From a virus, in IMG/VR virus record IMGVR_UViG_3300028595_000021, positions 1 through 44,936 of that record: DNA of 44,936 bases; one strand, given 5' to 3'. Within the stretch, counting starts at the first letter, position 1. Each line of letters starts with the position of its first letter. The position numbers and the translations under genes were made by a program. Of this stretch, positions 6,261 to 11,702 are shown piece after piece. The notes under the pieces were generated by a model. That model did no database searches. It saw nothing but the letters and a program-made list of their open reading frames with translations, and was not told the DNA's origin.

Positions 6261-6613
6261 GAGTGGGTGGCCAGGCAAGGGAGGCCGACAAAATAAGCAC
6301 TTAAACCCGACCCACTCCAATAACGAAGCCGAGCAGGAAACCGGAAGGGATGGGCAGCCCTGAAGATTGAGGGGGCGAGACAACAAGGCAGGCCTAAGGG
6401 CGAAGGAAAGGCAAGGCGAGCGATACCGCAGCGGCAAGAAACCTACGGTATGAGTGCGGAGTCCATGCCGAACCACAACGGGGTGCGATCCCGGCGAAAA
6501 GAATCGCATGTTCCATAGGGCTTCCAAAGTGTGAGAGCAGGCTGACCTCACCAATCCGATCCCCTTGGGTCAGAGGGCAGGCGGATGGTGCCTGGGCTTT
6601 GGCGGCCCTATGG
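6261..6613 (+). ncRNA. Large structured leader RNA, unknown class
   Basis: No credible gene lies between 6240 and 6640, but the RNA folds strongly. Visible helices: GAGTGGGT 6261-6268 with 6310-6317, enclosing GGCC 6269-6272 with 6283-6286; ATACCG 6423-6428 with 6446-6451; TGCGAT 6484-6489 with 6503-6508; and CCATAGGGC 6513-6521 with 6605-6613 (nine perfect pairs), continued by CCAAAG 6524-6529 with 6597-6602. The last helix encloses GTGAG 6531-6535 with 6547-6551 and CAGGC 6578-6582 with 6590-6594. It lies between a promoter and the first gene, and its last helix ends 23 bases before the AAAGGAGGG site. I see no match to tmRNA, RNase P or a known riboswitch. It could be a cis-regulator, an antitermination RNA like HK022 put, or a stable RNA. 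The fold is seen in sequence; the role is inference. Confidence 0.6.
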
Positions 6614-6650
6614 AGCATCAAACAACCATCAAATAAAGGAGGGAACAAAA

Positions 6651-6890
6651 ATGGCAACAATGATCCAATGGGAAGACAACATCGCAACACTGAGCGATGC
6701 GGAACTGGCAGGCGTATCAAGCGCTCTCGAAGACCTTAAAAGCTGGGATCTCTTCGAGGGAGAGCATAACTATATGGGGACCCTTCGAGCCATGGTCAAC
6801 CACGAAGAGACCAAAAGGCTCCTGGCAAGGCATGACGCTCAACTGGCAAGCGTGAGCGCCTTTTGCGATAAAATTTTCAAGGAGGTGTAA
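6651..6890 (+). CDS. Hypothetical protein, 79 aa, first gene of rightward operon
   Basis: ATG 6651 follows AAAGGAGGGAACAAAA; the longer frame upstream runs through the leader RNA helix and has no ribosome site. The protein is soluble and helical (DAELAGVSSALEDLKSWDLF, then a helix-rich C-terminal half), acidic at the N-terminus. It is separated from the next gene by one base. I recognise no family. Being first behind the promoter it should be expressed very early, the usual place for host-takeover proteins. Confidence 0.75.
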   Translation: MATMIQWEDNIATLSDAELAGVSSALEDLKSWDLFEGEHNYMGTLRAMVNHEETKRLLARHDAQLASVSAFCDKIFKEV

Positions 6891-6891
6891 C

Positions 6892-7179
6892 ATGGAACTA
6901 CTTCACCGTTTTGATTGCGGATGCATCGGCATCCCTTCCGGTCAACCCAAGCCTGGACCTGGCAAGACCATGGTTCAGGAGGCCCTGTGTTTTATGGTCT
7001 GTGATCGGGCAGACTATGATGACAGCCCCTACGTCCTGTGCGTCAGGGACTTGTTCGTTGACAAGGCGGCCCCTGTGCCGCTGAGTAAGGAGGCAAGTAA
7101 TAACCTCCTTAACCATTTCAACCTTGCCATCGCCAAGTCAGAGGCAATCGATAGCCTCAAAAGGGTGATGGCCCTTTAG
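6892..7179 (+). CDS. Hypothetical protein, 95 aa
   Basis: ATG 6892 is behind AAGGAGGTGTAAC. The N-terminus has a cysteine pair (FDCGCIGI) and further cysteines at CFMVCDR, which could bind a metal. The C-terminal half is a long helix (EASNNLLNHFNLAIAKSEAID). The stop TAG at 7177-7179 is followed at once by a GAAAC-containing RNA element (7182 on), so translation termination and that RNA fold are linked in space. No family is recognised. Confidence 0.75.
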   Translation: MELLHRFDCGCIGIPSGQPKPGPGKTMVQEALCFMVCDRADYDDSPYVLCVRDLFVDKAAPVPLSKEASNNLLNHFNLAIAKSEAIDSLKRVMAL

Positions 7180-7181
7180 CC

Positions 7182-7295
7182 GAAACGCCGCCGCCTCCTT
7201 CGGGAGTGGGGCATGGGAGCGGATATTTACGGCCCACAATGTTGCGTGCCAAATACAGCTATGGCTAGGAATCCGTGCGGCGGCTTAAGTAATGA
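7182..7295 (+). ncRNA. Possible degenerate hammerhead-like RNA
   Basis: Directly behind the TAG at 7179 lies CCGAAACGCC, the same 5' motif that opens the hammerhead at 9778. An eight-pair helix joins 7187-7194 to 7277-7284 as stem III would. Inside are a CTCC-TTCG-GGAG hairpin (7197-7206 region) and GCGGAT 7219-7224 pairing with 7271-7276. The 3' side continues with TTAAGTAATGA, where UAAUGA could be a decayed remnant of CUGAUGA, and CCCTT 7172-7176 can pair with AAGGG at 7295-7299. A normal stem I is missing. It is structured RNA with high likelihood; catalytic activity is doubtful. Confidence 0.4.
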
Positions 7296-7309
7296 AGGGA
7301 GGTGATCAC

Positions 7310-7324
7310 ATGCGTCCGGCCTAA
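7310..7324 (+). other. Mini-ORF in front of hammerhead ribozyme
   Basis: GGGAGG at 7297-7302 is seven bases before ATG 7310, and the frame Met-Arg-Pro-Ala ends at TAA 7322-7324. The same frame also has an ATG at 7292. The stop codon lies four to six bases before the ribozyme stem II strand (7328-7330), so a terminating ribosome would cover it. This suggests a translated leader peptide that gates the ribozyme; translation itself is not shown. Confidence 0.35.
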
Positions 7325-7327
7325 AAA

Positions 7328-7391
7328 GTCGAAACGCCCCCCTGACCTCAGGGGGCGTAGTACCAGGGTGGCTCCTGGTGCCTGATGAGAC
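7328..7391 (+). ncRNA. Hammerhead ribozyme 1 (type II, stem II open)
   Basis: All core positions match the hammerhead consensus. GAAAC at 7331-7335 gives G12-A13-A14-A15.1. Stem III pairs 7334-7341 with 7351-7358, ending in U16.1, and A7359 is the cleavage-site H17 (a GUA triplet). Stem I pairs 7360-7367 with 7374-7381 (eight pairs, one G-U) around a GTGGCT loop. CTGATGA at 7382-7388 is the C3-A9 strand. Stem II pairs G7389-A7390-C7391 with 7328-7330. Cleavage would fall between 7359 and 7360. Loop I GGCT can pair with AGCC at 7392-7395, the kind of outer contact that gives such ribozymes full speed. GGC at 7318-7320 can extend stem II. It lies 50 bases before the ribosome site of the ParB-like gene, so it would split the early transcript between two genes. 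The motif is seen directly; activity is inferred. Confidence 0.9.
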
Positions 7392-7445
7392 AGCCTTTGT
7401 ACATCAGAACCGCCACAACCCACATCACATATAGGAGGAAGAAAA

Positions 7446-8372
7446 ATGGCAAATAAAGTAAAGGTACACAGGGATTCTATTGAAATGTTTTGGGACGACA
7501 ATATCGTGTGGATTGAAGTCAAAACATTGAAGGGGATGGGCAGCAAGTTTCAGCGTAACATTGAGAGAGTCCGCAAGAACAAGCTGATAGAGTCCATGAA
7601 AGCAGATGGCTACTGGGTGAGCAGTCCAATCACTGTCAACCAGGATTTTCATGTTGTAGACGGCCAACACAGGGTTCTTGCGGCACTTGAATTAGGAATA
7701 GAAAAGGTGCCTGCTTTCGTTGTGAACTACGGAAGCGAAAAAGATGAAGCCGCACACTTTTCGACCCTTAGCGACTGGAACACAAAACTTAAAACCAAAG
7801 ATTACTGGGCGGCCCGAAAGGCTCATGGTGACCCTGTGGCCGAAGTTATCTACGCCCTAAACCAAGACCTCGCCAGCTTGATGCACCACGATATCCAATT
7901 GAAAGAGAATGTTCCGGGGGCAGGTCGCAAAGGACAGAGGTGGCAAATTACTGATGCGCTTCACTTCATCAAGGCGGGATTGGGCCTTAAAAGTCCGTGG
8001 GCGAGGGCCACGCACCACACTTGGTCTTCCGCAATTAAAAACATTATCGACGAGGAAGGCAAGGCTTCCATTGTCGGTTATGTGAACTTGCCAGTCAACT
8101 TTTGGAATGCCACTTTCGGGACCACCAGAGATGCTTCAACGAAAGACATTTACACAGGAACCCATGTCGCAGCATACTGCGAATTCTACTCTAAGCTGCT
8201 GATGGCTGGACTGCTTAGGACCAAACACCACTGGGACTCAGTCATCAGCAAAATGAAAACCTTTAACTACAGCTCCCCTATTTATAGAAGCTGCCATAAG
8301 CGATACGATAAACTGGGATTTCTTGTGGTACACTATAACAAGGGTAGAACGACCAGGAGAATTGAACTTTAA
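7446..8372 (+). CDS. ParB/sulfiredoxin-like nuclease-domain protein
   Basis: The protein has 308 residues from ATG 7446, behind ATAGGAGGAAGAAAA. The ParB-like core lies at about residues 40-100: a helix with KLIESMKADG, then SPITVNQDFHVVDGQHRVLAALELGIEKVP cited here in part. The DGQHR is the nucleotide-binding motif of the ParB/sulfiredoxin fold (GEHR in classical ParB). The C-terminal 200 residues are helical, with Trp-rich segments, and match no family I know. Phage members of this fold act as nucleases, DNA-binding modulators or enzyme-like regulators; a partition role would need a ParA, which is absent. It is the first gene after the first hammerhead ribozyme, so its mRNA should start with a 5'-OH end if cleavage occurs. 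Confidence 0.75.
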   Translation: MANKVKVHRDSIEMFWDDNIVWIEVKTLKGMGSKFQRNIERVRKNKLIESMKADGYWVSSPITVNQDFHVVDGQHRVLAALELGIEKVPAFVVNYGSEKDEAAHFSTLSDWNTKLKTKDYWAARKAHGDPVAEVIYALNQDLASLMHHDIQLKENVPGAGRKGQRWQITDALHFIKAGLGLKSPWARATHHTWSSAIKNIIDEEGKASIVGYVNLPVNFWNATFGTTRDASTKDIYTGTHVAAYCEFYSKLLMAGLLRTKHHWDSVISKMKTFNYSSPIYRSCHKRYDKLGFLVVHYNKGRTTRRIEL

Positions 8373-8407
8373 CGAGGGGAAAGCAAGCTGAAAGGAGGTA
8401 GCAAAAA

Positions 8408-9184
8408 ATGGGATTAATGGCACACTGTAACACCACGTATGTGGATGAGGCAGAGGTAAGGGCCGTCGAGGCCCCTGAATGGACAGACACATGGCACCCG
8501 GTAGCACACGGCATGGTCCTGGACGCTGCGGCTGAGGCCGTATCATCCATCGGCCTGAACGTAGTCAAGGCCGAGTACAGCCTGAGCAAGACCGGAGGCC
8601 GCATGTTCGGGTTTTGGGAATTGGACCATCGGACCAACGGCAGCAACTGGTCCATCGGGCTGCGCAACTCCATTGATAAGAGCATGGTCCTCGGAGTGTC
8701 CGGGGGCCTCAAGGTTTTTGTGTGCGACAACATGGCGCTGTCTGGCGACTATATCGAGTTTCACAAACACACGGCAGGCCTGGATCAGGAGAGGGTCGCC
8801 AGGATGTTTGTGGCTGCCATGGCGCAGCTCATCGATCAGCTCGATGCGTTTACGAAATGGCACGGTGCGCTGAAGCACATGCCCCTCACCCCGGAGGAGT
8901 TTGCACGCATGACCTACGAGGGAATGAAGGCCGGTGCTTTTGCACCCAGGCAGTTCAACGGTTTTCACAATGCATACGATGAGGAGGTCCTGCTCTGTGA
9001 AAAGGATCAGGACGCTGCCAGCGGCCAGACGGTTTACTCCTGGCACGGTGCAGTCACCAGGCTGATGCGAGGCGAAAGCATGTTTTCGGTTGCCAAGAAA
9101 AACACGGCGGCCAACAATGTCATCAAGGACCACATCAACCGCCAGGGATACCAGCTTATCCCTTGGCTCGAACGGCCCAAATGA
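8408..9184 (+). CDS. DUF932-like protein
   Basis: The protein has 258 residues and a ribosome site AAAGGAGGTAGC before ATG 8408. It has the pattern of the DUF932 (phage/plasmid LGT) family: TWHPVAHGMVLDAAAEAV near residue 27, a strand-rich centre with MFGFWELD and WSIGLRNSIDKSMVLGVSGG, then VFVCDNMALSGDY and a helical C-terminus. Members are common in phage and plasmid early regions next to single-strand annealing and ParB-like genes, as here, but their biochemical role is unknown. The gene overlaps the next one by four bases (ATGA). Confidence 0.7.
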   Translation: MGLMAHCNTTYVDEAEVRAVEAPEWTDTWHPVAHGMVLDAAAEAVSSIGLNVVKAEYSLSKTGGRMFGFWELDHRTNGSNWSIGLRNSIDKSMVLGVSGGLKVFVCDNMALSGDYIEFHKHTAGLDQERVARMFVAAMAQLIDQLDAFTKWHGALKHMPLTPEEFARMTYEGMKAGAFAPRQFNGFHNAYDEEVLLCEKDQDAASGQTVYSWHGAVTRLMRGESMFSVAKKNTAANNVIKDHINRQGYQLIPWLERPK

Positions 9185-9357
9185 GTGAGTCACGGGAGGA
9201 CCGTGCATGGCAAAGGATGAGATACGATAACCTTAAGAGGGTGCAGGAGAGCGGCAGTCACGCAGAGGCTGTGCAGCGCCGAGTGTCCAGGCATGTGGGG
9301 GCCGTGAGGGTATCCACCAACGCCGATGGTTGTGGGAAGACCACACCCGGCTCGTAG
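9181..9357 (+). CDS. Small basic protein, 58 aa
   Basis: ATG 9181 overlaps the upstream stop in an ATGA; the frame ends at TAG 9357. The protein is rich in Arg and Ser, with a helical first part (EDRAWQRMRYDNLKRVQES) and a Gly/Thr-rich end, so nucleic-acid binding is possible. The 64 bases that follow hold only the AAAGGAGG site of the next gene. Support is the translational coupling, not similarity. Confidence 0.5.
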   Translation: MSESREDRAWQRMRYDNLKRVQESGSHAEAVQRRVSRHVGAVRVSTNADGCGKTTPGS

Positions 9358-9421
9358 CCGTCTGCAATCGGTGCCTGTAGAAGCGGTTACCCCCATGCTA
9401 ATCCAAAAAGGAGGAATAAAA

Positions 9422-9775
9422 ATGGAAGATGGACTCGGAACCACACACGTGGGAACAATCGCAGGGATCAATGGTCACCCTATGAGCGGATTGTGGATGC
9501 TTACATTCGAAGACGGGACCGTTGTTCACATCGCAAGCGGCTTTGGCGTTCGCAGCTTGGCCGCATGCTTCGGAGCAAGGGAGGGCAGCGGCGACCTCAT
9601 GGAGAAAATCCAGGGACAGAAAATCGTTTACACGGCTGACCCCTTTAACGTCATGGAGATGTTTACCCTTTATGATGAGTGGGTGGACATGTACCCCGAC
9701 TTTGAAATTCCCTTTGAAGGGATTGACAACGAGGAGTTAACAGAGGAGTTCAGGAGGTTGGGCTATCTTGATTAA
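9422..9775 (+). CDS. Hypothetical protein, 117 aa
   Basis: ATG 9422 follows AAAAAGGAGGAATAAAA; the longer frame upstream overlaps the previous gene and has no ribosome site. The N-terminal half is strand-rich (HVGTIAGINGHPMSGLWMLTF), and the C-terminal half is acidic and helical (EGIDNEELTEEFRRLGYLD). No known family is recognised. The stop TAA at 9773-9775 is two bases before the first stem II base of the second hammerhead ribozyme, and the last codons may form its outer stem. Confidence 0.75.
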   Translation: MEDGLGTTHVGTIAGINGHPMSGLWMLTFEDGTVVHIASGFGVRSLAACFGAREGSGDLMEKIQGQKIVYTADPFNVMEMFTLYDEWVDMYPDFEIPFEGIDNEELTEEFRRLGYLD

Positions 9776-9777
9776 AG

Positions 9778-9893
9778 CCGAAACGCCGGGACAATAAGAC
9801 ACACCAGAAGCCTGAGTAGGCCGCAAGGTACGAAAGGTAAGCCTGGTGCGCACACCGGCGTCATCGCAGCGTGGCGGCTGCGGTCTGATGAGG
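9778..9893 (+). ncRNA. Hammerhead ribozyme 2 (type II, stem II open)
   Basis: GAAAC at 9780-9784 supplies G12 to A15.1. Stem III pairs 9783-9789 with 9855-9861 and ends in U16.1. C9862 is H17, so the cleavage triplet is GUC and cleavage falls between 9862 and 9863. Stem I pairs 9863-9870 with 9877-9884 (eight pairs, one G-U) around a GTGGCG loop. CTGATGA is at 9885-9891, and stem II starts with G9892-G9893 pairing with C9778-C9779. Stem III has a large insert: CACCAG 9802-9807 pairs with 9843-9848, and GCCT 9810-9813 pairs with 9818-9821. Loop I TGGC can pair with GCCA at 9895-9898, matching the contact in ribozyme 1 with changed bases. The element sits between a stop codon and the AAAGGAGG site (9908-9915) of the next gene. 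Confidence 0.88.
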
Positions 9894-9923
9894 AGCCAAA
9901 TAAAATTGAAAGGAGGATTTACC

Positions 9924-10565
9924 ATGTACGTACCAGACACACTCAACAGACTTAACAAGGAGGAGGTTGACAAGGTGGCAGCAAGACAGACCGATTGTGA
10001 CTACTGCGGCTTTGACACCGAGGACGCAAACTACAATGATGGGCAGGGTCTTCGCATTCTAGAGGTGTATAACCCTGCGGACGAGGTCCGGGACCCACCG
10101 ATCACGGGTTTTTACACCGTGGATGTCATCTGCGATGACTGCTACGACCAAGGTCGGCACATGGAGGAGCGGTTCTACTGTTCTGCCTGCGGAAGACTGT
10201 TCATCTACAACCACTCATGGGATGTCGTTGCTGTGACCGATCACAGGACCGGCGAACTCTATTGCCAGAAGTGCTACATCGATGAGGTCCTGGAACCGAT
10301 AGATTTGGGACAGGTGCTTGTCGATTTGGAGAATGGCAACGTGGACGGCTGGAAACGGATCAACGGTGTCCCCGGCAAAGAGCTGCTTTGGGAAGGCGAG
10401 TTCAGCCAGTACAGCGACTTTTCCGGACACACAAATTTCACCTCCATCAGGGACGCCGTCTCTGAAGCGATGGAGGAGGACGGCTACGACCTGAACACGC
10501 TGGTGTATCCGCTGATCACCCACGGGTATCAGTTCAGCGTAGCCCTTGGGGTGTACGTTGAGTAA
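9924..10565 (+). CDS. Multi-zinc-finger hypothetical protein, 213 aa
   Basis: ATG 9924 follows AAAGGAGGATTTACC. Cysteine pairs are regularly placed: CDYC near residue 25, CDDC near 71, CSAC near 86 and CQKC near 115. This is enough for two zinc-ribbon units in the first 120 residues. The C-terminal ~90 residues resemble a small alpha/beta domain (FTSIRDAVSEAMEEDGYDL). No catalytic motif is visible. It is the gene directly downstream of the second hammerhead, so its mRNA would carry the cleaved 5' end. Function is unknown; nucleic-acid binding is plausible. Confidence 0.75.
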   Translation: MYVPDTLNRLNKEEVDKVAARQTDCDYCGFDTEDANYNDGQGLRILEVYNPADEVRDPPITGFYTVDVICDDCYDQGRHMEERFYCSACGRLFIYNHSWDVVAVTDHRTGELYCQKCYIDEVLEPIDLGQVLVDLENGNVDGWKRINGVPGKELLWEGEFSQYSDFSGHTNFTSIRDAVSEAMEEDGYDLNTLVYPLITHGYQFSVALGVYVE

Positions 10566-10809
10566 CGAGCGCCCCGGCTTGGCATGGGTAGACCCGCAAA
10601 CTGCAAAGATCGGCGGCAAGGTTGTCGAAGTGCCTGGAAAGTATGCACGCCAGCGGTACTTTTGGGCCTTCGAGGAACTGGATGACGGCAACGTCATCGT
10701 CTACCCTGTCAACGCCAACCCGGTTGAGTACATCGAAATCCCGAAAAAACTCGTTTGCAGATGGCCCATATTCAGGGGGCAGGAGGACACCGATGAAGCT
10801 AGACATTAG
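10558..10809 (+). CDS. Hypothetical protein, 83 aa
   Basis: No ATG is available. TTG 10558 overlaps the upstream stop (TTGAGTAA), with a GGGG seven bases before, and an earlier TTG at 10546 is less well placed. The small protein is strand-rich (KIGGKVVEVPGKYARQRYF, EELDDGNVIVYPVN) and may be a small beta-barrel. It overlaps the exonuclease gene by 17 bases. The frame stays open within a compact operon, which supports it as a gene. Confidence 0.55.
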   Translation: MSNERPGLAWVDPQTAKIGGKVVEVPGKYARQRYFWAFEELDDGNVIVYPVNANPVEYIEIPKKLVCRWPIFRGQEDTDEARH

Positions 10810-11689
10810 GCCGCTGCCTGGAAAGGTGATGGCGCACAGGCTGCCCCCGGAACCTGGGTTCTACCGCTGCAACGAGGAGGTTTACTTCGGGTTGCCGGGA
10901 GCAAATGCAAGCACGTTAAAGGTACTCCAGAAGAAGACGGCAGGCCATGCTCATGCCGCCGAGACCAAAGCATTTCAGGAAAGCATCACGCCCAAGCAAG
11001 CGACCGCCGCCCAGGAGTTCGGGACGGCCTTTCATTGCAGGCTTCTGGAGGCAGAGCGGTTCGACCGCACATATATTCGGGCCGACTATACACGAACCAA
11101 AAAGAAAAAGGAGGAGGCAGCCGAGCTAGACCAGCGTCTCCTCAAGGCCGATGACTACGACAAAGTCACGGCCATGGTGAGGGCGGCCTTCACTCAGAGT
11201 GATCAGATGAGGGCCTTGTACAAGAAAGGTCAATCCGAAATATCCATGTGGTGGATCGATCCCCACACCGGCATCCTCTGCAAAGGACGCCTGGACTGGT
11301 GGTCTGTGATATTCGACATCCCGGTTGATGTCAAGACAGCGGAGAGCGCTTTGCCGTTTGACTTCAGCAAAGCCATCGCCAACTATGGGTATCACATATC
11401 CGCCAGGCATTACCTGGACGGACTCCAGGAGTTGCTCGAAATGGAGATCAATGATTTCATCTGGTCGGTACATGAAAAAGAGGAGCCGTACCAAGTGGCC
11501 TTGTACCGGGCCGACAAGGAAATGCTGGATGAGGCCGAGATTGACCTCCGCCAACTCAAAGAGGAGTACAGGGAGTGCCTGGACAAAGACGAATGGCCTC
11601 TGTATCCTGGCGACCTGACCGACATCAGCCTGCCAGGATGGGTCAAGAGGAAAAAGCACCGGGATGCCTTTGACATCCCATCACCATAA
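10793..11689 (+). CDS. RecE-like PD-(D/E)XK exonuclease
   Basis: The protein has 298 residues. The start at ATG 10793 has AGGAGG with seven bases between; the long upstream frame is spurious. It matches the DUF3799/RecE-type domain. An N-terminal helix with STLKVLQKKTAGHA and FGTAFHCRLLE carries the His, and the core GRLDWWSVIFDIPVDVKTAES provides the Asp and D-x-K of the metal site. YHISARHYLDGL gives the downstream Gln/His-Tyr helix. These enzymes chew 5' ends of double-stranded DNA to give 3' tails that the RecT protein pairs. The recT gene follows 13 bases downstream, so this is a two-gene recombination system. Confidence 0.85.
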   Translation: MKLDIRPLPGKVMAHRLPPEPGFYRCNEEVYFGLPGANASTLKVLQKKTAGHAHAAETKAFQESITPKQATAAQEFGTAFHCRLLEAERFDRTYIRADYTRTKKKKEEAAELDQRLLKADDYDKVTAMVRAAFTQSDQMRALYKKGQSEISMWWIDPHTGILCKGRLDWWSVIFDIPVDVKTAESALPFDFSKAIANYGYHISARHYLDGLQELLEMEINDFIWSVHEKEEPYQVALYRADKEMLDEAEIDLRQLKEEYRECLDKDEWPLYPGDLTDISLPGWVKRKKHRDAFDIPSP

Positions 11690-11702
11690 AGGAGGTAGAG
11701 AA

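Noticed and set aside
6261-6613. Leader RNA as tmRNA, RNase P RNA or group I/II intron
   Set aside because: None of their conserved core sequences are recognisable, and no interrupted gene flanks it.
6159-6720. Overlapping minus-strand open frames across the leader region
   Set aside because: Low-complexity, Cys/Leu/Ser-rich sequences with no ribosome sites; the region is better explained as structured RNA.
8543-9208. Minus-strand open frame of 221 codons opposite the DUF932-like gene
   Set aside because: No ribosome site, and the plus frame has family similarity and coupled starts.
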